Source: Burhinus oedicnemus
Lineage: Eukaryota > Chordata > Aves > Charadriiformes > Burhinidae
Assembly (NCBI GenBank): GCA_008921705.1
Contig: VFFE01007255.1
Span: 3,677,177 to 3,741,176 of the forward strand
Reading direction: 5' to 3'
Length of the DNA stretch: 64,000 nt
Part shown: in pieces, positions 13,944 through 50,100 of the stretch
How the letters are laid out: the number at the start of each line of letters is the position of its first letter
How positions within the stretch are numbered: position 1 is the stretch's first letter
Notes under the pieces: generated by a model
The model's database searches: none
Seen by the model: only the letters and a program-made list of their open reading frames with translations
What the model was told of the DNA's origin: nothing
Made by a program: the position numbers and the translations under genes

Positions 13944-14593
13944 CGCAGGATCCCAGCCTTCCCCCCTCCAGCAAGTCCATTTACAGATTCATCCAATCTC
14001 CACCTCCGCGTTGTGGGGGGATCTAACACCACTGGTCACATCCACACCAACCTCCTACCTGCGGGGAGAGGAGGATTTCCCAAATTGCTGTTAAACAAAC
14101 TTCCCTCTCCTGCTTGGGGCCCCTCCGCAGCCTGCCGGGCTGGCTCCATGCTGCTCGGACCCCCTCCAAGCCACCTAAACAAGGCTCAATTTCAGTCTTA
14201 AAAACAACCCCCCTTTTTCCCAAAACAGTCTTGAGCTTCTACAGCAGCTTCCATGACAAACGTCACACCACCAACAAGGAATTGCTCTGCAAAATCACCC
14301 GGGAGGGAGCAAGTACCACGCGCCCTGCCCCACGCCTGCTGACCCAAGCAGAGAGCCCAAGGGGTGGCTCCTGCTCTGCCCAAAGCCTGGAAAACACCCT
14401 GGAGAATCTGGGGCTGGGGAGGGAAGAGGGGAAGGCGGGAAGGACAGAAGGAAACCTCATCTCTTTGGGTCCGGAGCACCCGGGGGATCTTGAAGAGCGG
14501 GACAGCTGCTGCCATGGGGCCCACGCAGAAAACAAAGTGGTGCTGGAGACAAGGGGTGCACGCACCTCTCGGGGTGCGAGCAGGATAGAAACG

Positions 14594-15150
14594 TAGAATC
14601 ACAGAATCGTCTGGGCTGGAAAGGACCTTTAAGGTCATCGAGTCCAACAATCAACCCAACACTGCCCAAACCACCAGTAACCCATGTCCCTCAGCACCAC
14701 GTTTGCACATCTTTTAAATACCTCCAGGAATGGCGACTCCACCACTTCCCCGGGCAGCCTGTTCCAATGCTTGATAACCCTTTCAGTGAAGAAATTTTTC
14801 CTAATATCCATCCTAAACCTCCCCCGGCACAACTTGTGGATGTTTCCCTTTGTTCTATCACCTGTTACCTGGGAGAAGAGACTGACCTTCCCTTTGTACA
14901 GCCTCCTCTCAGGTACTTGTGGAGAGCGAGAAGGTCTCCCCTCAGCCTCCTCTTCTCCAGGCTGAACACCCCCAGTTCCCTCAGCCGCTCCTCCTAAGAC
15001 ATGTTCTCCAGACCCCTCACCAGCTTCGTTGCCCTTCTCTGGACACGCTCCAGCACCTCAGTGTCCCTCCTGTAGTGAGGGACCCAAACCTGAACACAGT
15101 ATTCGAGGTAGAACTTCACCAGTGCCGAGTACAGCGGGAACAATCACTTC
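14594..15150 (-). mobile_element. CR1 LINE 3' fragment
   Basis: On the plus strand it begins with the complement of a CR1 3' end (tcacagaatcgtctgggctg) and continues through typical CR1 3' sequence, so the element lies on the minus strand with its 3' end on the left. It is 5'-truncated near 15150. It carries no intact reading frame; open frames across it are incidental. Confidence 0.9.
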
Positions 15151-15285
15151 CTAAGATGAAAGGAGCCCCCCAGGTTTCCCACCACCAAGGTCCCCCCTTC
15201 CACCTCCTTCCATCCCGTTGCCATGGCACCCGGTACCCTCCTGACCCACCGCGCCCGCGGTGTCCTGGTGTGTCCCGTTCCCCCC

Positions 15286-15335
15286 NNNNNNNNNNNNNNN
15301 NNNNNNNNNNNNNNNNNNNNNNNNNNNNNNNNNNN
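15286..15335. other. Assembly gap (50 N)
   Basis: Exactly 50 N, a placeholder of unknown true length, inside the GC-rich block upstream of FBF1. Any exon or motif here is missing, and long reading frames running through it are artefacts. Confidence 0.99.
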
Positions 15336-15455
15336 GCCGCGACCCCCTGCCCGCAGCATCCCCCGCCCGTCCCGGGGAGGCCGCAGGCCCCGGCTCCCCC
15401 CCGCCGCCTCCGGTCCCGGGAAGGCCCGGCCCTTCCCTTCCCTTCGCGGGGCGAT

Positions 15456-15470
15456 GGGAAATGTAGTCCC
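15456..15470. promoter_or_regulatory. ZNF143/THAP11-like promoter motif
   Basis: GGGAAATGTAGTCCC resembles the ZNF143 site (GGGAATTGTAGT) with one mismatch in its core. Such sites are common near vertebrate CpG-island transcription starts. Support is by motif only. Confidence 0.35.
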
Positions 15471-15736
15471 CGGCGGGCTCGGGGGAGGGCCGGGAACTAC
15501 CAGCCCCCGGCAGCCGCCCGCGGCCGGGGCCAGGCGGCTCCACTCCCCCCCTCCGCCCCGGAGCTCGGGCGGTGCGAGGTGCCCGAGGGCTGCAACACCC
15601 CCCCGGCCACCGCCATCCCCGCGGCCGGGCTGGGAGGGCTGAGAGCAGCGGCGGGATTGTCCCGTTTCCCCACGGGGCCTCGGGAGGCTCCGGGTGCCTG
15701 AGGACACCCCGGGGACGGGGGTTTTGCTACCCCCAA

Positions 15737-16305
15737 GATCACAGAATGGTTTGGGTTGGAAGGGACCTTAAAGATCATCTGGTTCCAACCCCCCTGCCAC
15801 GGGCAGGGACACCTCCCACTAGACCAGGTTGCTCCAAGCCCCGTCCAACCTGGCCTTGAACACCTCCAGGGATGGGGCAGCCACAGCTGCTCTGGGCAAC
15901 CTGGGCCAGGGTCTCACCACCCTCACAGTTCAAAATTTCTTCCTGAGATCTGATCTAAATCTCCCCTCTTCCAGTTTGAAGCCATTACCCCTTGTCATAC
16001 CACTCCACTCCCTGATCAAGAGTCCCTCCCCATCTTTCCTGTAGGCCCCCCTCAGACACTGGAAGGAGCTCTAAGGTCTCCCCGGAGCCTTCTCTTCTCC
16101 AGGCTGAACAACCCCAACTCTCTCAGCCTGTCCTCACAGCAGAGGGGCTCCAGCCCTCGGATCATCTTTGTGACCTCCTTTGGACATGTTCCAACAGGTC
16201 CATGTCTCTCCCATGCTGTGGGCTCCAGAGCTGGACACAGCATTGCAGGTGGGGTCTCACCAGAGTGAAGCAGAGGGACAGAATCACCTCCCTCAACCGA
16301 CGCCT
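15737..16305 (-). mobile_element. CR1 LINE 3' fragment
   Basis: Begins with the complement of a CR1 3' end (tcacagaatggtttgggttg) and continues through CR1 3' sequence to about 16305. It has the same orientation as the copy at 14594-15150 but belongs to a different CR1 subgroup, and is close to the reverse complement of the copy at 62003-62372. Confidence 0.9.
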
Positions 16306-17571
16306 TTGAAGATGTACCTTCAAAGACAGCAGGCTGGCTTTGGCAGAAATAATCAGCCCTGGTAGGCTTTAAAGCCTTGTCATGGTGTTTAATTGATAAA
16401 GAGTAATCACAGTCCTCATTTCGAGACACCCAGACACCAGTCCAAGCACAAGGTGCCAGCCAGAGGCCAGGCACGCGGGGATTACAGCTCCGAACAGTAC
16501 AGCCCTTGTGCCAGGTAAGCGCGGCAGCCAGCCCTGCCGGCTCAGCAGGAGAAAACATAGGCTGGGTGAGGGAACCCCCAGGAGAAGCCATGAGCACCCC
16601 ACCTGACAGCACCAAGTGGCACAGCCCGGCTGGAGCTGTTCCCTGGAGCCCACCTGGGACAGTTTAGTAGTTTGTTACTTCCAGAAAATCCCTGGGGAAA
16701 TGTCTGCCTTCAAGATTTTATAACCTGCTTTCACCACACATGCTGCCAGTCCATGTGGGAACATGGAAAGTCCACCAAAAGGTGGCATTTTTAAGAGTCC
16801 GTCATTCAAAATAAGACTGGAAACCACAGACAGACCGCTTGTTCCAGTACTCTTCAAGGAGAACGGTGTAGCTTACAAGTGTCATTACTCGACACTGAAA
16901 TCACTTATACTCAAGCAGAAGAGACTCAACACTTGTGGAAATTGCACCCCCACATTCTGTCAAAAGACAGATGAGTCCTAACGAGGCTGCAGGGCCATCG
17001 GACAGAGTTTAAAGGCTGTGTGCTGACCGTGAGACACACACGTCACACCAGGTTGTGGCATTTGGGTACAACCAGTAACAGCAGCAAGATGAGCAAGTGT
17101 ACAATATCCTCACCAATAGCAAGGAAGTACAGCATTTGCCGTCGCATCACTATCTACTCCAAAGAAACAGGGCGAAATAATTTTGGAGAAATAGCCTCTA
17201 TGAATTAAAGCTTCTGCTGCCAAACGCTATTGTTAAACCTTTGCTGTTGGCAGTGATCAGCTTTTGCTGGCCCATGAGCCGTAATAATACAGAGCAACGT
17301 GCCGCAGGCAGCTTTGCTCTCCGCCAGTTTTGTTTTTCCTGTGGTTGGAGGCAGCAGCAGCAGCAAGGACAGCTGTGGGACTGGGCTGGCTGCCCTACAA
17401 CACGGCAGAGCAAAGCCAGAGAGGTCAGACTAGAAATAAGAAAAATAAAATCCAACTTATTTAAGGTCTTTTGAACACTTCATTCTACCTCACCTGTTAC
17501 TTTAAAAACTAGATCCACTGAAAGCAATGCATGAAAGAAAAGACATTTTGTCTGAAAACACATTTTTGTAA
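16306..17571. other. Intergenic, no gene seen
   Basis: Lies between the CR1 fragment and the distal ACOX1 polyadenylation signal. Open frames are short and show no family resemblance. It may include extra ACOX1 3' UTR if a more distal polyadenylation site is used. Confidence 0.6.
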
Positions 17572-17577
17572 TTTATT
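17572..17577 (-). terminator. ACOX1: Distal candidate poly(A) signal, ACOX1
   Basis: AATAAA on the minus strand, about 1.69 kb beyond the stop codon, followed by a TG-containing stretch in the transcript direction. Confidence 0.5.
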
Positions 17578-17774
17578 AAATCTGTACATACAGTTAACTA
17601 GTACTGTTCTCATTAACATCTTTTTAACCTGCTCCTCCATCATCCCTCCCCAGGTCAGCAGTCTGCTCTACTGACTGAACGGAAGGCAAAGCCCTTTGCC
17701 TCCTTTGGTATCCTGAACAGCACTGGTTCCGTTCCACCTGAAAGACTCAGCAGCCAAAAGGCAAGTTCGATTAT

Positions 17775-17780
17775 TTTATT
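17775..17780 (-). terminator. ACOX1: Proximal candidate poly(A) signal, ACOX1
   Basis: AATAAA on the minus strand, about 1.49 kb beyond the stop codon, in an AT-rich context. Confidence 0.5.
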
Positions 17781-19270
17781 TAAAATTAAACATTTCTTTC
17801 TGTTCAGCTACTTCATGTGAAGCCAAACATTGTGCCTGATCATTGTTAGCGCCAGGAAAAACTCATCCATGAAAATTGATCCAAATTTAGAGACTAACAG
17901 ATACCAAAGCTGTCAGAGAACCAGCTTCTCAGATGTTGCCTCAGAACTGCAGGATTTGGGTTTATGCTGAAGCTTTTTACCATTTTAAGCTCAAAGTCAC
18001 TCTTATCTGTTGTGAAGAGAGGTTTTATTGTTACTGGACAGTTATTGGTGTTGAAAAACAGCAATCATTTTGCTTAGTTGTAGTTGCACTGATTTCACTG
18101 GGTATCAGGAGGTTCTGTTAAAAGTTAAATCTTTCACCTGTTAAATCCAGACAGCACTGTGCCAGTCCCAAGTCAATATAAAAACAAAATTAAGCAAATC
18201 AGAGAAAGCTCCTTGGAAATGCACGGGTAGGAAAAAAATCTGGACACTTCACTTGGGATTGTCATTTTCTTGAAGAATGCCTTTAAAAACCAGAAGAATA
18301 TCCCAGAACAATCTGAAGACCCAAGAACCTTGTTCAACCGATTTCTGCCCTCAAATACTGGCTTCATCATTCCAGGGCCAATTTGCAGTGTCTACCACTA
18401 CATGTGGTTTTTCACATCACATCAGCATAATTAACATTTGTAAAGTGCTTTGAGATAAGTGCTATGAAAATACCAACAGTTAGAAGAAGGGCAGAACATC
18501 TATCCTCAGCACCTAGCTGACTATTACTACTTGTTTTTTTCCTCAGGGCAGCAACACTATACTCCCTTTTGACTTCCGATTAACGAAGAGTAAGGTGCCA
18601 GCGTTGGAGATGGCACCCAGGCAAAAGGAGTTTCTGCAGGGCAGTGAAAGAAGGATGTATTGGGAAACATGAAGATGTCTTCTGGAAAGATGAATGAAGC
18701 ACAGCTCCAGAGAAGGATGGGTATTTACTTCCCAGCTACATCAGGAAAGTAGTGTCACGTGCAGATTCATATGCACAAAGCTATGCAGGAGGCTTTAGAT
18801 AGCATAAATATTTGCCAAACAAGGAGAGAGGTGGTGCTAATCTTAAAAAAAAATAATAATCAAGACATTGATGCTTTTTGGGGGGAGGACATAACTGCTC
18901 GTTAGAAGCTATTGCCTAAGGGCTGTTAACTACTTAGTAGTAAGGTCCTGCTACCTTTCCAGCTGACAGTAACTTCTCTCTAGTTAGCAGCTTCACAAAA
19001 GCAATCCTTGTATGAATCCATAAAGCTTTCCCAGATTTTTAAAAGGTTAATTTTACCATTATAATTGCACTTTAAAAACAGGCATGAATCCCTATGCACT
19101 CTCCCCAAACACCTCCTCGATTTATACAAGTGGAAAGAAAGGCTACAATTATTCACTGTCCTAACAGCTATCAGGATTTGAAAGGTTTGATTTAGGTGCC
19201 TGAAAAGAAAGGATGCAAACACCCAGTTTTCAGGTCAGGAAAAGTATGCAGTCTAAAAACACAGCAGGCT

Positions 19271-38377
<19,107 letters not shown>

Positions 38378-38474
38378 CATCATCCTCCTCCTCCTCCACT
38401 CCAGCCGCGGCGGCGACTCCACCACCACCCGCACCGGCCTCCGCTCCGCCGCTGAGCCACGCCCCCTCCCGGCG

Positions 38475-38489
38475 TGACGTCGTGACGTC
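38475..38489. promoter_or_regulatory. Twin CRE-like sites
   Basis: Two TGACGTCG copies, 8 bp apart start to start (38475 and 38483), about 100 bp upstream of the ACOX1 ATG. They match the CREB/ATF half-to-full site TGACGTCA except for the last base. A function for either flanking gene is inferred. Confidence 0.5.
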
Positions 38490-38501
38490 GCGACGCCCGG
38501 C

Positions 38502-38507
38502 CACGTG
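38502..38507. promoter_or_regulatory. CACGTG E-box
   Basis: Palindromic CACGTG followed by AC, the core bound by USF, MYC/MAX and TFEB/TFE3 factors, 13 bp beyond the CRE-like pair and about 125 bp upstream of the ACOX1 ATG. Confidence 0.45.
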
Positions 38508-38530
38508 ACCGGAGGCAGCGGTGAGGCGAG

Positions 38531-38579
38531 GAGGAGAGGAGAGGAGAGGAGAGGAGAGGAGAGGAGAGGAGAGGAGAGG
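38531..38579. repeat. (GAGGA)n microsatellite
   Basis: About ten uninterrupted copies of a purine-only pentamer just outside the E-box on the TEN1 side of the divergent promoter. Confidence 0.95.
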
Positions 38580-38614
38580 GCTGGGCTGCGGCGGGAGCCG
38601 GGCTGGGGGTAAAT

Positions 38615-39190
38615 CGTGCTTTAAATTGTGCGGGCAACGGGCTGCAGCTTGGGAGGGCGGGCAGGAGATCGCAGCCTGCTTTGAATTGTGCGCTGAGCTG
38701 TGCCTGCGTGCCTTAAATCCTGCGGTGAAGGCCCAGAGCCCGCCGCGTCTGGGAATACCCGGTGAATTAGGTGTGCGTGCAGCGGCCTGCGTTAAATTGT
38801 GCGTGAAACGGTCCACCAAATAAACACAGAACGTGTTGCAGCTGAGGCTGGGCGTACATTAATATAACGGGCAGCATGTGGGGCTAGGCATGCATGAAAT
38901 AGCACATTGAGAGTGCACGTAACATGCTGCGCCTGCAGCCAGGCGTTTAATTATTAAATACACTAAGTGCCCATATAGCATGCTGCATTTGGTCACGCAT
39001 TAAGTACTTCATTAGTGCACTAAGGCTGCAGATAATGTACTGCACTTGGGCCAAGTGTGCATTCAGTGTGCATGTAATGTGCTGCAGTTGAGGTTGCACA
39101 TGTATTAAATGGCGCATGGAACGGATGCATGGCGTATCGCAGTTGGGTGGTGTTAAAAAATGCATTAAATGCACATTGAGCATCTTGCCT
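38615..39190. repeat. Diverged tandem repeat, unit about 45-60 bp
   Basis: Roughly ten degenerate units share the order tgcatgtaa, tgctgcag, ttgg, gcattaaat, gcacattgag or cactaag. The clearest copies start near 38830, 38918, 38972, 39029, 39069 and 39122. Unit length drifts. No reading frame persists through it. Alignment was by eye. Confidence 0.6.
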
Positions 39191-39908
39191 TCCTGGCTGA
39201 TTCCGTCCTGCTGCACAGCGTGATTTGAGAGCAAAACTAGAGCAATGCAGGACGGCCTCTGGCCCACTTGGAGGTGCAGAATTGAACCTGCTTTTTAAGT
39301 CTGGGTTAGGTGAGGCGGAGATGTGGAGAGCGGCAGAGGGCACGGAGCTGGATTCCCACCTCTGTCGCTGCTGGTTGGGACCCTGCCAAAGGGGTTTCAC
39401 AGCCCTGAGCAATGCATGGGGTGGGCAAGGGGCACCAAGCATTAAAGCCACAAGGCTGCAGCTCAGCGCGTCCCCACTGCTGCATAATCAGTACTGGGGT
39501 TCCCCGAACCTGTTGGGGTGGCCCCACTTGTCTGAATTGCAGAATTCGCTGCCTGGGCCGTTGTGCAGCTCTTGGGGTCTCCACCAGCAGGACAAGAAAC
39601 CAGAGAGAAAAGCAGTGGATGGAGCATGGAAATGTGCCGAACACAGGCACCCTGCAAGGCAGAATGGAGGGAAAATGATGCCAAAAGGAACCACTTTGCA
39701 GCGCAGCCAACAGCCTGGCTACGGCACTGGCTGGGCAGAATTAAAATCTCGCCAAAGCTTCTCTGCATTCCTGCTTTTCTGCGTGCTTTGCGCTGTGGCT
39801 GGCCTGCCTGTGCCATCCCTGCTCCACTGCTGGAGCTCCCAGGAGGTCCCACCTGAGTCTTGTCTTGGGTTGAATCATTCTCACTCATCACTGGCTTCTA
39901 AACCTTAC

Positions 39909-40203
39909 TAGACTACTGATGAAACCAGGCTGGCTTGTATCCAAGTAATTGTTCTCCAGCTGCAGGATCAGACACTGCCGGAATTTCTTATCCCGCAGCA
40001 TGACAACAGACTCTGGATCATACCTTAAATCTTGCTGCATGGTACCCCCTCACCCCAGCAGCTGGGTTCGTTCCTGCATCTCCGTTCCTCACACTCTCTG
40101 AACTTCTCAATCACTATTTTTTCCACTTCCTTCACCTTTCTCAACCCATCCATAGCCTGGGGGAGACCTGGAGGATCCGGTGGGCTGCCTGTTGCTGTTC
40201 ATG
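39909..40203 (-). pseudogene. Decayed exon-like coding remnant, minus strand
   Basis: On the minus strand a pyrimidine-rich acceptor ends at 40204 and a gtaagg donor starts at 39908, framing 295 bp. Three coding-like segments lie between: HEQQQAAHRILQVSPR; MDGLRKVKEVEKIVIEKF plus RECEER; and MQERTQLLG, one in-frame TGA, then MQQDLRYDPESVVMLRDKKF and RQCLILQLENNYLDTSQPG. Two frame changes and the TGA separate or break them. Composition is strongly protein-like (charged coiled coil, then a mixed segment). I do not recognise the family. It is antisense to TEN1, upstream of the first TEN1 coding exon. It could be a dead gene's exon or, less likely, a live exon with sequence errors. Confidence 0.5.
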
Positions 40204-40458
40204 CTGGATTGCAAGGGGGGAAGGTAATCAGAGGCATAAAGCCCCTCTTTATGCCAGGATGCCCGTGGCTTGGCACGTGCACTGAGCTGCAAACAGGACT
40301 CTGCAGGGAAGCTATGAAGCTCCTGCAGCCCCCTGGATGGGAGGGCCTGGGCAAGGAAGGAGTTTTGGGGCACTGTCACCTATTATCTGGATCAGGTACT
40401 GAACTGGCATCAACTCAGATCTTTTGCTTTACTGCAGGCCCAACGACGGTTGTGTGAG

Positions 40459-42274
40459 ATGCTGCCAAGTGCTGGTGTCTATTACTTCCCATGGGAGATC
40501 AACAGCTCAGTCCCAGAGGGGGAGGCGCTGAGGACGTTTGGCAGGTATCCTGCTCTCCTTGCAGGCCAGGCCTTTCCTTCACTGGCTGACCCCCCTCCCT
40601 TTGTCTGTAATTGTTGTATCTCTGCACTGCTGAGCTCCCCAAATCGATCATTCCCAGGTTATGCAGCTATGACCTGGCCCGGTCTGAAGCCATTCTTACT
40701 GCTCAGCACAGCTCAGCTCAGTACCAGGTCTGTGTTGACACCAAGTTTGTGGAGCCGTTCCAAGCCCAGCTGGGATCTCGCTACATGGTCCTGGGAGAGG
40801 CCGAACACAGGGAAGGTAAATGCTCCAGGAACCAGTGCCCGTTGCTGCTGTTCGTGGTTCATCAGCTCCTTTGTGGCTCTCTGGCTGCATGGTGAGACAC
40901 ACTGTCACAGGTCAGCGTTGGCCAAGGCAGGCTCATCTCATGCGGCTGCCTCTGGTCACACAAGCATGTGGTTGAAGGCACGAGCAGCCTGTCTCTCTTC
41001 ACGAGAAGAGCCACCCTTATCTTGGTGAAAATCTGGTGCTCTGGCACAGATTTCGTTAAAAACAAGTGCCTCAGCAGCATCGCTGAGCTTGTGAAACCTG
41101 TGCTAAAGCCTTCTGGCATCATTGCCAACCACCACATCGTCTTTACTCCAAACGTGGCCGATTGCAGCAATACCTCATTGCAAGCTGGCTGGGTTGGTCT
41201 TTGCCATCCTTGAAAGGCTCTAATTATATCCCTGCCCTCAGACACAGGGCGTGAGGAATGCAGGCAGGCTCTGTCACGCAGGGCACCCTGTTGGCCTTTC
41301 CTAGGGTGCCCTGAGCATTACTCCAGCTGCACGGTGCTTTGCGTGGGGACTTGATCTGGGCTGGGCCATGGGGTTATGAAGCAAATCCCAAGTGTTGTCT
41401 TGGGCACACCTGATAACAGGCATTTGCATTCATGCCATCAAAATCCTTGGTGGCATGTGGAAAGCCACCTGCACGCGGCATCTGGTGAGTGACCTGCTAA
41501 GCCACTGCTGCAAAATTCCTTTAGAAAGACATGGTATTTTGGTCATCACAGCTTAGGAGTGAGTTGGCCCCATTTTGCAGGGGTGGAAGGGGAGCAGGCT
41601 GAGATGGTGGCTGTGTCACCAAGGTTTGGCCTCTTTTGTGCAGCTCCGTGTTAGCATTGAATGCCGTCGATGAACTCTTGGTTATAGTTACCATTGAGCC
41701 TCTTCTAAGCCCAGCTTTGTTCTGTCCTCTTCTTGTCTGCACAGAGGCATTCAGAAATGAGCTTAGACCCATACCTGATGCTTCTTAGACAGGGAAACCC
41801 AAACTTTGTCCAGTCATGAAGCAGACAGATGTTGCATGGCAGGCACTGGCACCATGTCCTGGGCTCAGCGTTACCCAGTGCAAGGAGAGCACAGTGTCTG
41901 TCACCAGCATTTTGTAGCCAGCAGGACAGAGGGAAAGCGTGTCACTGAATTAACCTGCTTCCGGGCCCGCTGCTCGCGTCGGTGGAGGCACGTGGCCAAT
42001 CTGGTCTCCTGCAAATTCTCAGGCTATGGTTATTTGGCCCGCTGGAGCCATACGCTACCTGAGGGAACCTCTCTGTTTGCCTCTGAGCTGTTCCATCTGT
42101 TTTTCTTTCTACAGAAACTTCCTGTTTATATTCCCAGGTGAAGGTCCTGTGGTAAAGGCACGAATATTGACCTGCGTGGAAGGGATGAACGTGCCCTTGC
42201 TGGAACAAGCCATACAGGAGCAGAGGAAATACTTCAACGAGAGGCAGAAGTGGATGGGAAACAGCACATCCTGA
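40459..42274 (+). CDS. TEN1: CST complex subunit TEN1, complete
   Basis: TEN1 is the small OB-fold subunit of the CTC1-STN1-TEN1 complex, which binds single-stranded telomeric DNA and helps DNA polymerase alpha-primase fill in the C-strand. Coding exons are 40459-40544, 40658-40815 and 42138-42274, all GT-AG and in phase, giving 126 aa against 123 in human. Exon 2 begins at 40438, leaving 21 bp of 5' UTR before the ATG; the non-coding first exon is not located. Family segments: VYYFPWEI, LRTFGR, LCSYDLARSEA, KFVEPFQAQLGS, YMVLGE and, near the C-terminus, VKARILTCVEGMNVPLLEQA. The gene is head to head with ACOX1 and tandem with CDK3. An in-frame TTG-TGT-GAG just upstream of the ATG is 5' UTR. 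Confidence 0.96.
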
Positions 42275-42908
42275 CAGCAGCTCTGAGACCAGCCATACGC
42301 TGGTCCTTGTGCTGCCATTTGCAACAAATATGTTAAAAGTAAATTTAGAAGGTGGGTTTGCAACATACTGCTTTTTTTCCGTGGCAAATAGCAAAGTAAA
42401 GTCACTAAGGAGGGAAACACTTGAAGACTGTGAGTCAGTATGTGACTGTGGGTTGTCCATTCATGCCAGGTGTCATCACTGAAAACAGCTCTGGGAAGCA
42501 GGTTTGTTGCTTGTTTAAAAGGGTGGTTAAGGAAAGGGAGAGCTTGAGTTACACTGGTCCTTTTGTAATGCCAGGCCTGGGTCAGAAAAAGGAGGAGTCT
42601 CCGAATCTCCAGTTAAACAGCTCACACCCACACGCACTAGCAAAGCACAGTGGGTTACCAGGCTTTTGGCTGATCAGAGGTAAAGGGCATCAGAGCAAAG
42701 TTCGTTAGCCCTGTGTGGCTGTGGGTCCATGAGTGCATGCGTTTGGTTACCATGACTCAGCTGCCACACAGGAGCGTTCCTGGCAAAACACTCATATAGT
42801 GACCAACAAAGAAACAAGAAGAACAAAGTGTCACTATTTTGAGTAGCACCTGCCTCTGCGGGTTTTCAGGAGCTGGTGTCCAAGGGGAGAGATAGACTTT
42901 AGCGCTAA

Positions 42909-42914
42909 AATAAA
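42909..42914 (+). terminator. TEN1: Candidate poly(A) signal, TEN1
   Basis: AATAAA about 635 bp after the TEN1 stop; a second lies at 43030-43035. Which one, if either, is used cannot be read from sequence. Confidence 0.35.
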
Positions 42915-43035
42915 TATTTGCAGTGCCCTAAGAACCACCACTTGACTCTTCTTTGACACAACTGAGTTTAGGAGACCTTAAATCACTATTTTTTTGAAGC
43001 ATCTGAAGGTTTTGATTGATATTTTCCTAAATAAA

Positions 43036-49305
<6,270 letters not shown>

Positions 49306-50088
49306 GAAGACTCAGCTCTCCCCATGCACTTGCACCTCCGGGTAGCGGTGCAGATCTGATTTTGTGCATTGAGCAGGGCACTGGCTGGCACCCAGGGTCT
49401 CACTTCTCCTGAGGAGCCTAGAGGGGGGACGTTCTTGCATTTAGAGACTCTCAGCCTGTTGCTGGGGGAAAGTTTGTCTAGGTTACAGCCAGTAGAGCTG
49501 TTTTGAAGAGGTCAGGTGGAAAAGGGTGTGGGGTATTTATCAGCATGAAACACTGAAATGTAGATGAGAGAGCATCTTTCAGAAGATCTTTGCGTTAGTC
49601 AGCGAGCTGAGGTGACACACAGTGATTTCTGTCTCTCCAGCACTGGATCATCCCCAGGTCTGTCGGTGGCAGTTTCTGACACCAGGGCGTGCTGGAGCTC
49701 CACTTTGGATAGGGGAGGGCTGCTCGGCTCAGCCCTTGGCTGCTGTTACCAAAGACTGGGCTTGTCAGCACTGGACAAGTTGTTTAATCTCAGCTATTTA
49801 ACAGAGCTGACATTCTGCTGTTTCACAAGCTGAGGAGCACTGTCAGGTATCTTAGTTTGTGCCTTAGCTGGGACCAAGGAGCCAAAAGATCCAGTTAGCA
49901 TAAAGCACATGTTGCGTATTGGCTGGAAACAGTAACAGCTAAGACGCTGGCTTTCCATCATCAGGCCGGAGGTACTGCTGTTTCCTCCACTTTATTGTCT
50001 TGGAAATGTTTTTGCTGTTCAAATGTTTGGAGAATTGTCACTAACTTTTGGTGTGGTTTTGACATCTTTTTTCTTTCTTTCAGTACAG

Positions 50089-50100
50089 AATAAAAATAAA
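50089..50100 (+). terminator. CDK3: Two overlapping-context poly(A) signals, CDK3
   Basis: AATAAA at 50089-50094 and again at 50095-50100, about 790 bp after the CDK3 stop, followed by a GT-rich stretch near 50105-50140. A good candidate for the CDK3 3' end. Confidence 0.6.

Larger units (their letters stand above)
15230..15735 (-). promoter_or_regulatory. FBF1: CpG-rich block, probable FBF1 promoter
   Basis: Very GC- and CpG-rich sequence interrupted by an N gap, between two CR1 fragments and about 1.3-1.8 kb upstream of the FBF1 start codon. No other gene starts nearby. The transcription start itself cannot be placed, and a non-coding first exon is inferred, not seen. Confidence 0.5.
17572..19270 (-). 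other. ACOX1: ACOX1 3' UTR (inferred)
   Basis: AT-rich sequence without coding potential following the ACOX1 stop codon, down to the second of two minus-strand AATAAA hexamers. The cleavage point is inferred from those hexamers. Confidence 0.6.

Noticed and set aside
14919..15707. Long open frames on both strands across 15286-15335
   Set aside because: They include the N gap and CR1 or CpG-rich sequence, so they are composition artefacts.
40968..41213. 81-codon plus-strand frame in the TEN1 intron
   Set aside because: No splice sites in phase with TEN1, which already closes perfectly without it, and no known motif.
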